Assembly (NCBI RefSeq): GCF_003591655.1
Contig: NZ_QVRA01000001.1
Coordinates: forward strand, 223,194 to 287,193
DNA: 64,000 bases
DNA from: Sphingobium terrigena
Lineage (GTDB): Bacteria; Pseudomonadota; Alphaproteobacteria; Sphingomonadales; Sphingomonadaceae
Direction of reading: 5' to 3'
Part shown: in pieces, positions 53,056-61,625 of the stretch
How the letters are laid out: each line of letters opens with the position of its first letter
How positions within the stretch are numbered: the first letter of the stretch is position 1
Program-made: the position numbers and the translations under genes
The notes under the pieces: model-generated
Seen by the model: only the letters and a program-made list of their open reading frames with translations
Told to the model about the DNA's origin: nothing
Database searches by the model: none

Positions 53056-53760
53056 TTAGCGCAGTGCCGGGCCGCCCGTCTGCGACTCGACGCGTTCCAT
53101 CCACGCGACCACGGCCGGCTGCCTGCCGACCGCAGCGAGCCCCTTGCCGGACCCGGCGACACATTCGAGCTGCGAAACGACGGCGATATCGGCGAGCGTC
53201 AGTGCGCCAGCGACCAGGTAATCGGCCCCATTCAACAGCTGGGCAAGCGCCGCGAGGTGCCGGTCGAGTTCGCGCAATATGTCGGCCTCGGTCCGGCGCG
53301 CGAGTCCCTGCTGGACGCCCTGCTTTCGCGTCAGAAAAGGGACCAGCGGCCGCGCCAGGCGGCGCATGACGGGACTATCATATTTCAGGATCTGGGTGAC
53401 CCAGCGCTGACGATCATAGGGCCATGTGAAACGCATAGTCATCTCGAAGAAATAGAGGCTCTCGTCGGCCCAGTCCTCCAGGATATCGACCTGCGCGCGC
53501 GCGTGGGGATCCTCCGGGAATAGCGGCGGGGAAGGAGCAGTCTTGTCCAGAGCCCGGCATATGTCGCTCGAGTCGTGCAAGACCGCGCCGTCCAGTTCGA
53601 GGATCGGAACCTTGCCGGCCGGCGACAGCCGCCTGAGCTGGCCGAGCTTGGCCATCGGGACATTGCACACGCGATAGGCGAGGCCCTTGTACGCAAGCAC
53701 CCGGCGCACCTTGTCGCAGAAGGGCGAAATTTCCAGCTGGTGGAGGACGATCTCCGGCAT
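53056..53760 (-). CDS. Glutathione S-transferase family protein
   Basis: 234 residues from the ATG at 53760. The thioredoxin-like N-domain has LEISPFCDKVRRVLAYKGLAY (a CxxK active-site variant rather than CxxC) and GKVPILELDGAVLHDSSDIC. The helical C-domain has YLVAGALTLADIAVVSQLE. Divergent from the enoyl-CoA hydratase at 53878 and sharing its promoter region. Function within the pathway is unknown; glutathione-dependent epoxide opening or isomerisation are options given the epoxide hydrolase nearby. Confidence 0.82.
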   Translation of the reverse strand: MPEIVLHQLEISPFCDKVRRVLAYKGLAYRVCNVPMAKLGQLRRLSPAGKVPILELDGAVLHDSSDICRALDKTAPSPPLFPEDPHARAQVDILEDWADESLYFFEMTMRFTWPYDRQRWVTQILKYDSPVMRRLARPLVPFLTRKQGVQQGLARRTEADILRELDRHLAALAQLLNGADYLVAGALTLADIAVVSQLECVAGSGKGLAAVGRQPAVVAWMERVESQTGGPALR

Positions 53761-53781
53761 ATCGCTCCGATCATGTTGTTC

Positions 53782-53815
53782 TAAACCGTGCATTGACGAC
53801 ACAGTTTATTGACGA
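53782..53815. promoter_or_regulatory. Divergent promoter region with a TGCATTGAC/TTATTGAC repeat
   Basis: CCGTGCATTGACGACACAGTTTATTGACGA contains two ATTGACGA units in direct order, 16-17 bp apart, between the GST gene and the operon starting at 53878. It shares GTGCAT with the other island 2 promoters. Confidence 0.35.
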
Positions 53816-53877
53816 TAGGGTTTGCTCGAACTCAGGTCAATCCCGGACTACGGGAGCAAGCAGCAGAGAGCGATGTC

Positions 53878-54654
53878 ATGAGCCTTGTCGAATTTCAGCA
53901 AACGGCCGATGTAGGGCGCATCATCCTCAATCGGCCAGAGGCTGGAAATTCCGTCAATCCCGCGCTGATCGCTGATCTTGGCAAGGCCGTAGACGCCGCT
54001 TGCGCGGCACCGGTGCGAGCCATCCTGATAGAGGCGCGCGGCGCGAATTTCAGCTTGGGCGGCGACGTTCGGCATCTCGCGGCGGTCGGAGACGGCGTGG
54101 CGGCGGAACTGCACGACATGGCGACCGGATTCCATATCGCGCAGCTGCGTCTCTGCCAGTTCCCCGTACCCATCATTTGCGCCGTTCGCGGCAACGCGAT
54201 CGGAGGTGGTTTCGGTCTCGCCTTGTCGGCCGACTTCCTCATCTGCAGCGATGCCGCCCGCTTCTCGACCGGCTATTCGCGGCTTGGCCTCAGCGCCGAC
54301 GCCGGCGTCAGCTATTTCCTGACGCGTGCCGTGGGTGCGCGCCGCGCCGCCGCGCTGCTGATCGATGCACGGTTCGTGTCGGCGGACGAAGCGGTCGCGA
54401 CCGGGATCGCCGATCGCCAGGTGGCCGACGCTGAACTGGATGCCGCAGCGGAGCAATGGGCGACCGAACTCGCCGCCGGGCCGACGTCCGCCATTGCGGC
54501 GATCAAGCGCCTGTCCGACGAAGCACGCACCAATAGTCTCGCTCAGCAGCTCGATCGTGAAACCGCCGAGATCACGGCATTGGCCGGGCGCAAGGATGTT
54601 ATCGCAGCGATCGGCGCGATCGCCGCCCGCGCGAAGCCCGTTTTCGAGGGCTGA
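53878..54654 (+). CDS. Enoyl-CoA hydratase/isomerase family protein B
   Basis: 258 residues from the ATG at 53878 ([20 protein letters not shown]); an earlier ATG at 53809 would lie in the shared promoter. Crotonase segments [17 protein letters not shown] and [23 protein letters not shown] are present. The first Glu of hydratases is replaced (GGGFG) and the second site reads LSADAG, so isomerase-like chemistry is likely. First gene of the rightward operon with MaoC, CitE-like lyase and aldehyde dehydrogenase. Confidence 0.87.
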   Translation: MSLVEFQQTADVGRIILNRPEAGNSVNPALIADLGKAVDAACAAPVRAILIEARGANFSLGGDVRHLAAVGDGVAAELHDMATGFHIAQLRLCQFPVPIICAVRGNAIGGGFGLALSADFLICSDAARFSTGYSRLGLSADAGVSYFLTRAVGARRAAALLIDARFVSADEAVATGIADRQVADAELDAAAEQWATELAAGPTSAIAAIKRLSDEARTNSLAQQLDRETAEITALAGRKDVIAAIGAIAARAKPVFEG

Positions 54655-54682
54655 AGACCATCACGAGGAATTTGGACGCATC

Positions 54683-55135
54683 ATGGCTGGACTCTATTTC
54701 GAACAATTGCTGCCGGGCCACGCGATCGAACATGCGATCCGCCGCACGGTCACCGAAACCGACAATGTGCTCTTCACGACGATGACGATGAACCCGGCGC
54801 AGATCCATCTTGATGCCGATTATTGCGCGGGGACCGAGTTCGGCCAACCGCTGGTCAACAGCATCTTCACGCTCGGTCTGATGATCGGCCTCTCGGTCGG
54901 CGATACCACCCTCGGGACGACAGTCGCCAATCTTGGCATGACCGACGTGACATTTCCGGTCCCGGTGTTCGTTGGCGATACGATCAGGGCGCGCACGACC
55001 GTCGCCGGGGCGCGACCGAGCAAGTCGCGTGCCGACGCCGGCATCGTCACCTTCGAGCACCAGGCCTTCAACCAGAAGGATCAGCTGGTGGCCCGCTGCC
55101 TGCGTGCCGCGCTCATGCTGCGCGCACCCGCATGA
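54683..55135 (+). CDS. MaoC-family enoyl-CoA hydratase
   Basis: 150 residues, a single hot-dog domain. [46 protein letters not shown] contains the hydratase motif region with Asn, Asp and His (about 30-46). [16 protein letters not shown] is the central helix. MaoC proteins next to CitE-like lyases are often mesaconyl- or methylmalyl-CoA hydratases. The stop overlaps the lyase start (ATGA). Confidence 0.88.
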   Translation: MAGLYFEQLLPGHAIEHAIRRTVTETDNVLFTTMTMNPAQIHLDADYCAGTEFGQPLVNSIFTLGLMIGLSVGDTTLGTTVANLGMTDVTFPVPVFVGDTIRARTTVAGARPSKSRADAGIVTFEHQAFNQKDQLVARCLRAALMLRAPA

Positions 55136-56025
55136 GCCTGCGCTCGCTTCTTTTCGTCCCCGCCGACAATGAGCGCAAGATCGCAAAGGCTGAGGCGGCT
55201 GGCGCCGATGCGCTGATCTTCGATCTTGAGGATTCGGTGGCCCCCGAGCGCAAGGCCGAGGCGCGCTCGATCCTGCGCGATTATCTCTCGCGGTTGGAGA
55301 CGGATCGCAGCTGGCGGGCCTTTGTCCGGATCAACCCGCTCGACAGCGCCGAAGCGCTCGACGATGTGCTCGCGGCGGCGCACCTGTCGGTCGCGGCCAT
55401 CGTTCTTCCCAAGGCGACGGGCGTCGCGGATCTGCAGCGTTGCGCGCATTATCTCGACATCGCCGAACGTGCCGCCGGATTGGTATCGGGGAGCATCGCT
55501 ATCCTGCCGGTCGTTACCGAGACGGCCGCCGCCGTCTTGCGACTGCCCGAACTCGCGTCGCCGCTGCCGCGGCTGGCGGCGCTGACCTGGGGCGGGGAGG
55601 ATCTCTCGACCGTCCTGGGTGCGCTCGGCAACAAAAGATCGTCGGGCGAGTGGGACGACAGTTTCCGACTTGCCCGCGCCCTGGCGTTGCTTGCGGCCGC
55701 TGCCTGCGAAGTTCCGGCCATCGACACGCTGCACGCCGATTACCGGGACGGGGAGGGACTGGCCGCAGCCTGCGCAGCGGCGCGCCATGCGGGCTTTTCC
55801 GGCAAGATCGCGATCCATCCCGATCAGGTGCCGATCATCAATGCCGGCTTTTCGCCGCAGCCGGACGAACTGGAGCATGCCCGCAAGGTCGTAGCGGCGT
55901 TCGCGAACGCCCCGGGCACAGGGACGGTGGGACTTGATGGCCGTATGCTCGACCGCCCCCATCTCATCGCCGCCAGGCGGCTGCTGACATCCGCTGGTGA
56001 AAAGGTGTTGCCCGATGCCGACTGA
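55132..56025 (+). CDS. CitE-like beta-hydroxyacyl-CoA lyase (HpcH/HpaI family)
   Basis: 297 residues. [34 protein letters not shown] is the family N-terminus, and [15 protein letters not shown] and [18 protein letters not shown] (with the metal Glu) follow. [14 protein letters not shown] and [22 protein letters not shown] end the barrel. Such enzymes cleave malyl-, beta-methylmalyl-, citramalyl- or HMG-like CoA esters. With the hydratase just before it, it could split the carboxylated and hydrated intermediate of the pathway, replacing an HMG-CoA lyase. That role is inference. Confidence 0.88.
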   Translation: MSLRSLLFVPADNERKIAKAEAAGADALIFDLEDSVAPERKAEARSILRDYLSRLETDRSWRAFVRINPLDSAEALDDVLAAAHLSVAAIVLPKATGVADLQRCAHYLDIAERAAGLVSGSIAILPVVTETAAAVLRLPELASPLPRLAALTWGGEDLSTVLGALGNKRSSGEWDDSFRLARALALLAAAACEVPAIDTLHADYRDGEGLAAACAAARHAGFSGKIAIHPDQVPIINAGFSPQPDELEHARKVVAAFANAPGTGTVGLDGRMLDRPHLIAARRLLTSAGEKVLPDAD

Positions 56026-57418
56026 TCTTGAATCGGTGCTGCAGCGCCAGCGCGGGGCCTCGCGCGATCCGTCGCCGGCGACGGCGGCGATCCGGAAGGA
56101 TCGGCTGCGCCGTGCGATCGACCTGCTGGTGACGAACGAGGCGGCGCTCACCGCAGCGATGGCCGAGGACTTCGGTGTTCGTGCGCGGGAGCAGTCGCAG
56201 CTCTATGACCTGGTCGCATCGATCCAGACGCTGCGCCACGCGCTCAAGCATGTCGATCGCTGGATGAAGCCGGAGCGCCGTCCGGTCGATCTTGCGCTGC
56301 GCCTCTTCGGCGCAACGGCCTGGATCGAATATCAGCCCAAGGGCGTGGTCGGGCTGCTGTCTCCGTGGAATTTTCCCATCTATCTCACCTTCACGCCGCT
56401 GGCAGGCGTTCTCGCCGCCGGCAACCGCGTGATGATCAAGCCGTCCGAGCACACGCCTGCCACGTCGGAAGCGCTGAAAAAGGCTTTTGAGGCTGGTTTT
56501 GATCTCGAAGAAGCCGCCGTGGTCACGGGCGGCGCCGACATGGCGGCCGCTTTTTCGGCGTTGCCCTTCGACCATATCATCTTCACTGGCTCGACCGCAG
56601 TCGGCCGCCATGTCATGCGTGCCGCCGCCGACAATCTCGTGCCCCTGACCCTCGAACTGGGCGGCAAGTCGCCGGTGATCGTGGGGACGAACCCCGATCA
56701 TGCCTTGATGGCCGACCGTATCGTCACCGGCAAACTGCTCAACGCCGGTCAGATCTGTCTGGCGCCCGACTATCTTCTGGTTCCGCAGGCGCAGGAGGAG
56801 CGGATCGTTGCTGATCTGGTCGCTTCCGCCAACACGCTCTACCCAAATCTCGCCACCAACGCCGATTATGCAGCGGTGTTGGGGGACCGCAATCGCGACC
56901 GCCTCGGCCGCTATGTCGAGGAAGCGCGCCAACGCGGCGCCCGCGTGACCGAGGTTGGCACCCGCAGCAATGACGGGCGGTTGCCGTTCACGATCCTGCA
57001 GGATTGTCCACCCGATGCGGCCGTGATGACCGACGAGATTTTCGGGCCGGTGCTGCCCGTGGTGTCCTATCGTTCGCTCGACGAGGCGATTGCGTTCGTC
57101 AATGCCCGGCCCAGGCCGCTCGGCCTCTATTTCTTCGGACGTGACGATCAGGAGACACGAGCGGTCCTCTCACGCACGGTGTCGGGTGGCGTCACCCTCA
57201 ACGACGTCGTTTTCCATGTGACGGTCGAGGAACTGCCGTTCGGCGGCGTCGGCGATTCGGGCTTTGGCGTCTATCATGGCGCCGAGGGCTTCCGCGAATT
57301 CAGCAACGCGCGATCCATATTCCGCCAGTCGAGGTTCGATGTGGCGAAGATTGCCGGCCTGCGCCCGCCCTATGGCGCGAAGCTGAGGAAATTCATCGCG
57401 AAGGGCCTGAAGGCCTAG
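56015..57418 (+). CDS. Aldehyde dehydrogenase (coniferyl/long-chain aldehyde type)
   Basis: 467 residues from the ATG at 56015, overlapping the lyase gene by 11 bp. The subfamily lacks part of the usual N-terminus and opens with RDPSPATAAIRKDRLRRAIDLL, as in coniferyl aldehyde dehydrogenases. The catalytic residues are in LELGGKSPV (Glu) and NAGQICLAPDY (Cys); SPWNFPIYLTF and FTGSTAVGRHV bind the cofactor. It would make the carboxylic acid that the ligase at 39659 activates. Confidence 0.9.
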   Translation: MPTDLESVLQRQRGASRDPSPATAAIRKDRLRRAIDLLVTNEAALTAAMAEDFGVRAREQSQLYDLVASIQTLRHALKHVDRWMKPERRPVDLALRLFGATAWIEYQPKGVVGLLSPWNFPIYLTFTPLAGVLAAGNRVMIKPSEHTPATSEALKKAFEAGFDLEEAAVVTGGADMAAAFSALPFDHIIFTGSTAVGRHVMRAAADNLVPLTLELGGKSPVIVGTNPDHALMADRIVTGKLLNAGQICLAPDYLLVPQAQEERIVADLVASANTLYPNLATNADYAAVLGDRNRDRLGRYVEEARQRGARVTEVGTRSNDGRLPFTILQDCPPDAAVMTDEIFGPVLPVVSYRSLDEAIAFVNARPRPLGLYFFGRDDQETRAVLSRTVSGGVTLNDVVFHVTVEELPFGGVGDSGFGVYHGAEGFREFSNARSIFRQSRFDVAKIAGLRPPYGAKLRKFIAKGLKA

Positions 57419-57445
57419 GGCGATACGTACAGCCAGGAGAACGTC

Positions 57446-58246
57446 ATGAACCCGCCGGTCGATCATCCGCTCAATCTTGTGACGCAGGCAGTCCTGACGT
57501 GGGGAAGCTGGGGGCTGACGTTCGTCACCCTGGCGGCGGCCGTGCGGCTCGGGATTAGGGAACGGACACCCTTCTATATGCTAGTCATTCTCGCGGCCAT
57601 GGTCGGCGCTTTTGCGGAGCCGCTTTATGACGAAGGCCTGATGCTGTGGTTCTATGCGCCGGGCATGTGGTCGCATTTCTCGGCGTTCGGCATTCCGCAG
57701 CCGAACTGGACGCATAGCGGCTATGCGGTGCTCTACGGGAGTGCTGCGATGCTCATCGCGCGTCAGATCCACGCAGGGACGCTGACCCGCAACGGCCTGT
57801 TTGCCTGGGCCGGAGTCGAGCTTGCGATGTCCTGCACCTTCGAGATGGTCGGGATCAACGGCGGGGCCTATGAATATTGGGGGCCGCATGTCCTTCGCAT
57901 TTTCAACTATCCGATCATCATCGGCATATTGGAGGCATGCCAGGTGACATGCTTCGCGGTCGCCGCCGCCGAACTGCGGCGGCGCAGCAGACACCCGGTG
58001 GCACTTCTCGGTCTATTCGCGATCTTCCCGATGACCTTCTATCTTGCCAATTTCGGTGCCGGCGCGCCGGTGATCATCGCGCTGCATCTCGACACGCCCT
58101 CGCCGACGCTCGTCGTGCTGGCTACGCTCGTCAGCATCGCCTTTGCCCTCGCCGCCGTTCGAATGGCCGCGAGTCTCGTTGCAGCGGCGCCGGGCGAAGC
58201 AGCGCTCAAAAGCCCGGCGCGCAACCGCGCTGCCGCTGCCCTGTAA
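57446..58246 (+). CDS. Multispanning membrane protein, resembles AveC/spirocyclase family
   Basis: 266 residues with seven likely membrane helices (from VTQAVLTWGSWGLTFVTLAAAV to LVVLATLVSIAFALAAVRMAASLV). FYMLVILAAMVGAFAEPLYDEGLMLWFYAP and ELAMSCTFEMVGINGGAYEYWGPH look like the AveC-type spirocyclase proteins, which act on polyketide spiroketals and have uncharacterised relatives in mycobacteria and sphingomonads. The comparison is from memory. It lies between the aldehyde dehydrogenase and the epoxide hydrolase, so a role on a cyclic ether or epoxide is attractive but unproven. Confidence 0.6.
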   Translation: MNPPVDHPLNLVTQAVLTWGSWGLTFVTLAAAVRLGIRERTPFYMLVILAAMVGAFAEPLYDEGLMLWFYAPGMWSHFSAFGIPQPNWTHSGYAVLYGSAAMLIARQIHAGTLTRNGLFAWAGVELAMSCTFEMVGINGGAYEYWGPHVLRIFNYPIIIGILEACQVTCFAVAAAELRRRSRHPVALLGLFAIFPMTFYLANFGAGAPVIIALHLDTPSPTLVVLATLVSIAFALAAVRMAASLVAAAPGEAALKSPARNRAAAAL

Positions 58247-58257
58247 GGGAAAAGCAC

Positions 58258-59412
58258 ATGTCCGCGACCGCCAATTCCGAACAGGTCGAACCCTTCATAC
58301 TGGACGTGCCAGAGAGCCAGCTCGAGGATCTCCGCCGTCGTCTGGAGACCATCCGCTGGCCCGATCAGGAACTCGTCGACGATTGGTCCCAGGGCGCACC
58401 CCTTGCCAAGGTCTGGGCCTTGGTCGACCACTGGCGCGGCCCTTATGACTGGCGACGCTGCGAGCGGATCCTCAACGGCCTGGGGCAGTACCGCACGCGG
58501 ATCGATGGCGTCGATATTCATTTTCTGCACATTCGGTCGCCCCATCCCGACGCGTTGCCTCTGATCCTGTCGCATGGCTGGCCTGGCTCGGTGATCGAGT
58601 TCCTGAAATGCATCGGCCCTTTGAGTGACCCGACGGCGCATGGCGGAAGCGCTGCCGATGCCTTCCATCTCGTCATTCCGTCCCTTCCCGGCTACGGCTT
58701 TTCGGGCAAGCCGCGCGAAACGGGTTGGACCGTGCAGCGCATCGCGCGGGCATGGCATGTTCTTATGGGCCGGCTCGGCTATAGCCGTTATGTCGCGCAG
58801 GGCGGCGACTGGGGCGCGGCGATCACCACCGCGATGGGCGCGCAGCGGCCCGAGGGGCTCGCGGCCATCCACCTCAATCTCCTCTTCGTCATGCCGGCGC
58901 AGATTGACGGGAATCTCGATCCTGCCGAGGCCGAGATGATGACCGCCCTGGCATATTATCAGCGCTGGGGATCGGGCTACTCGACGCAGCATGCGAGCCG
59001 CCCGCAGACGCTCGGCTATGGGCTGGCGGATTCTCCGGTCGGGCAGGCTGCGTGGATCTACGAAAAATTCAAGGAATGGGCCGATTGCGATGGCGCGCCG
59101 GAGAACGCGCTGTCCCACGATGAGATGCTCGACAATATCATGCTGTACTGGTTGCCGAACACGGGGACCTCGTCGGCTCGGCTCTATTGGGAGAGTTTTC
59201 ACGGTGCCTTCGGGGCCACCGAACTCGACCTTCCCACCGGTTGCAGCATCTTTCCCAAGGACATTTATCGTGCTCCCAAAAGTTGGGCCGATCGATGCAT
59301 GCGGCAACTCATTTATTGGAACGAGGTCGACCGCGGGGGGCATTTCGCGGCCTTCGAGCAACCGAGCCTGTTCGTGCAGGAGATCAGAAAATGCTTCCAG
59401 CTCATGCGCTGA
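58258..59412 (+). CDS. Epoxide hydrolase (EHN-type alpha/beta hydrolase)
   Basis: 384 residues. An N-terminal epoxide hydrolase domain (FILDVPESQLEDLRRRLETIRWPDQ ... GPYDWRRCERILNGLGQYRTRIDGVDIHFLHIRSP) precedes the hydrolase core. HGWPGS (106-111) forms the oxyanion hole, Asp184 (QGGDWGA) is the nucleophile and His362 (RGGHFAAFEQP) the base; this is the microsomal epoxide hydrolase pattern. It opens an epoxide to a diol. It begins 11 bp after the membrane protein gene and ends the operon; a group II intron remnant follows. Confidence 0.9.
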   Translation: MSATANSEQVEPFILDVPESQLEDLRRRLETIRWPDQELVDDWSQGAPLAKVWALVDHWRGPYDWRRCERILNGLGQYRTRIDGVDIHFLHIRSPHPDALPLILSHGWPGSVIEFLKCIGPLSDPTAHGGSAADAFHLVIPSLPGYGFSGKPRETGWTVQRIARAWHVLMGRLGYSRYVAQGGDWGAAITTAMGAQRPEGLAAIHLNLLFVMPAQIDGNLDPAEAEMMTALAYYQRWGSGYSTQHASRPQTLGYGLADSPVGQAAWIYEKFKEWADCDGAPENALSHDEMLDNIMLYWLPNTGTSSARLYWESFHGAFGATELDLPTGCSIFPKDIYRAPKSWADRCMRQLIYWNEVDRGGHFAAFEQPSLFVQEIRKCFQLMR

Positions 59413-59507
59413 AGAGGCAAAAAATCGGTGCTTTGACGGACGCTCAGATTCGATTTCAGATTGATCGAATCGATTGGGGATCGAATATCCGCCGAAGCTC
59501 TGGCGCA

Positions 59508-59858
59508 TCATCGCTTGTCCTCGAAGGTCGGAATGCCGAGCATCCTTTGCGACCCATCCGCCTTGGGTATGTAGGTCCGTCGGACCGGCGGCGCACGATA
59601 ACGGCCGGACTTGATGCGCTCCAGAAGGTCCAGAAGTCTGGCCTCCAGGTTAACCTCATAGTCCGCCGCCGTGACGCCGTCGATGCCGGGGGCACCATCC
59701 TTGCGGGTCAGCCGGTAGGCCTCCTTCATCCAGTCCAGATCGATGACATGGTGGAGCGAGCACACCGCCACTCCCCGTTTGCTTCTCGCCAGATTGGCTA
59801 TCCGTTGTCGGTTCGTAGACAGGTTTGTGGGGTTCAGAGTCCCCTCCCATGTTTCAGG
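59508..59858 (-). pseudogene. ltrA: Group II intron reverse transcriptase, N-terminal fragment
   Basis: Open from 59858, coding ETWEGTLNPTNLSTNRQRI, then VIDLDWMKEAYRLTRKDGAPGIDGVTAADYE split by a short link, and RRTYIPKADGSQRMLGIPTFEDK. These are the start and RT-0/RT-1 parts of LtrA-type maturases. The normal continuation after EDK is lost and a stop follows within two codons; the YADD catalytic core, maturase and endonuclease domains are absent. Not functional. It reads toward the end of the epoxide hydrolase gene. Confidence 0.82.
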
Positions 59859-60020
59859 TCAACGGTTCTCTACACATGACGCCTCCCTTCGCTCCGTCGG
59901 GTCCCGGTGAGCCCAGTTCCCCGTCTTCGCCGCTACTATGAAGGCGCTACGACTTCCCGCTCACGCAATCCTGGTCCCGCTTGCAGCCCGATTAGCCAAA
60001 TCAATCCGGGCGCAGGGTAC
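59508..60020 (-). mobile_element. Broken group II intron (5' and 3' truncated)
   Basis: Upstream of the reverse transcriptase fragment the minus strand reads GGAAGTCGTAGCG, TCATAGTAGCGGCGAAGACGG and GAGCGAAGGGAGGCGTCATG. These are conserved stretches of the intron RNA just before the ORF (domains II-IV). No GUGYG 5' end and no domain V hairpin are found, so both ends are gone. The right limit is approximate. Confidence 0.65.
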
Positions 60021-60098
60021 TGAATGGTGTGCAAGACATCAAGTAGGGGATGACAATCCGATGTGCGTGGTCTCGCTTTTGTCGATGGAGAGTTGAAC

Positions 60099-60776
60099 GT
60101 GTCTGAAGACAAGTCCTTCCATGAAGTGGTGCGTGCGCGCCACTCCGTGCGAAGTTTTCTGCCTGATCCTGTGCCCGAGCCGGTGATCCGTGCCGTGCTT
60201 GAAGACGCGCGACTTGCTTCCTCCAACTGCAATACCCAGCCGTGGGAAGTTCACATCGCGTCCGGCGTGGTCCGGAATCAGCTCAGCGATGCAATTCTTG
60301 CCGCCAATGGTTCAGGAAAGGTGACGCCCGATTTCAGCTTCTCGCTTGGCGATTATCATGGCGTCTACAGCGAGCGCTCCAAGGCGCAGGGCGCCGCCTA
60401 TCACCAGGCGATCGGCGTAGCGCGCGCCGCTTTTGACGAACGGCGTAGCGCATCAGAGCGCAACTTGAAGTTTTTCGATGCGCCACATGTCGCAATGCTA
60501 TTCATGCCCGTTACGGGGGATTGCGTGAGGGTCGCGGGCGACGTTGGCATGTATGGCCAGACGTTTCTGCTCTCGTTGGCAGCGCATGGTCTTGGCGGCG
60601 TTCCGCAGACGACGCTTGGTTTTTACGCGGACACCATCCGTGAAGTGCTCGGCATCGGTCCAACGCTTAAGTTGCTGTTCGGTATTTCATTCGGCTACCC
60701 GGACCCGTCGCATGCCGCCAACAGATATCGGATCGACAGAGCGCCGGTTGAGCAGAGCGTGTCGTTTCACCGCTGA
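60099..60776 (+). CDS. Nitroreductase family oxidoreductase
   Basis: 225 residues from the GTG at 60099, with GGAG 8 bases before it; an ATG at 60063 has no ribosome site. The FMN-binding start FHEVVRARHSVRSFLPDPVPEPVIRAVLEDARLASSNCNTQPWEVHI is typical, and GMYGQTFLLSLAAHGLGGVPQT and GIGPTLKLLFGISFGYPD follow. It reduces nitro groups, quinones or enones with NAD(P)H. It stands alone between the intron remnant and the TetR/GST pair. Confidence 0.87.
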   Translation: MSEDKSFHEVVRARHSVRSFLPDPVPEPVIRAVLEDARLASSNCNTQPWEVHIASGVVRNQLSDAILAANGSGKVTPDFSFSLGDYHGVYSERSKAQGAAYHQAIGVARAAFDERRSASERNLKFFDAPHVAMLFMPVTGDCVRVAGDVGMYGQTFLLSLAAHGLGGVPQTTLGFYADTIREVLGIGPTLKLLFGISFGYPDPSHAANRYRIDRAPVEQSVSFHR

Positions 60777-60959
60777 TCTCGTTTGGCGGTGATGTGGCCA
60801 GCGCAGCCCGCCGAAGTGTAATATAAGGCGCCGCATTGATGTAGCGGGTTGAACTCCGGCACCGTAGTGATCGCGCCGGCGGTGAATTCTGACGTGACCC
60901 CTGGTTTCCACCAGCACGGGTTGAGCCAGGCAGCTTTTTGACGTTCCTGCCTGTGCTCT

Positions 60960-61526
60960 TTACGGAAGCAGTCCTGACGCGCGGTAACTCCGGATGATGG
61001 TGTCATAGAGAGAGATGTCGGATCGCCCTCTTGCCATGAGCTGGGCACCGGTAATGGCAGCGAAGATAGCACGGGCTCGTCCTTCGTCCATCGCGACGCC
61101 GTAGACGCATGCCTCAGTAAGCTGCTCGTCAATCCAGGCAATGTTGGCGTCGGAGAACGCGGTTATCTCCAGCTTCACAATATCCGGCAGGCTGTCGAAC
61201 TCAGCTGCCATGAAGCTGGCCAGACACATTCGACATTCGTCCTGAAGCGCGGCCTGGAATATCGTTGGATAATGGCGGAGCCGTTCGATCGGATCCGCAA
61301 TCTTATCTGACAGTGCAGCCAGGAACGCTGTCGCATCCTCGCGATATCGCCTTGCCACGGCAGCGCCGAGATCTGCCTTACCAGGAAAATGGTAATAGAT
61401 GCTCGCCGCCTTGATCCCGACCTCCTTCGCGAGGTCTCGGAAGTTCAGGCCGGCATAGCCATGCGCCTGCGCCGCACGGCGCGCTGCGGCCAAAATGAGC
61501 TCCTGAGTGGTAGCAGTCATATTCAA
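60960..61526 (-). CDS. TetR/AcrR-family regulator
   Basis: 188 residues. The DNA-binding domain is TTQELILAAARRAAQAHGYAGLNFRDLAKEVGIKAASIYYHFPGKADL (about 6-53). The ligand domain contains CRMCLASFMAAEFDSLPD. Two ATGs (61526, 61520) are possible starts. Divergent from the glutathione transferase gene, with an inverted repeat between them, so it probably represses that gene and itself until an electrophile binds. Confidence 0.87.
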   Translation of the reverse strand: MNMTATTQELILAAARRAAQAHGYAGLNFRDLAKEVGIKAASIYYHFPGKADLGAAVARRYREDATAFLAALSDKIADPIERLRHYPTIFQAALQDECRMCLASFMAAEFDSLPDIVKLEITAFSDANIAWIDEQLTEACVYGVAMDEGRARAIFAAITGAQLMARGRSDISLYDTIIRSYRASGLLP

Positions 61527-61543
61527 ACCTCAATCGGCATGTC

Positions 61544-61563
61544 TGCCTAGTGGCAGATAGGCA
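61544..61563. promoter_or_regulatory. Inverted repeat between tetR and the glutathione transferase gene
   Basis: TGCCTA (61544-61549) and TAGGCA (61558-61563) are perfect 6-bp arms. Inside, CTGCC-TAGT-GGCAG forms an overlapping second dyad. It lies 18 bp before the tetR start and is a likely TetR operator. Confidence 0.5.
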
Positions 61564-61625
61564 TTGACCTGGCGCTTCTGGATGGGATAGCCCCCTACCA
61601 ACTGGCAGGCAATCGGGAATGAGGC

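Noticed and set aside
58039..59511. 490-residue open frame on the minus strand
   Set aside because: Antisense to the epoxide hydrolase and AveC-like genes, with no recognisable domain and no ribosome site.
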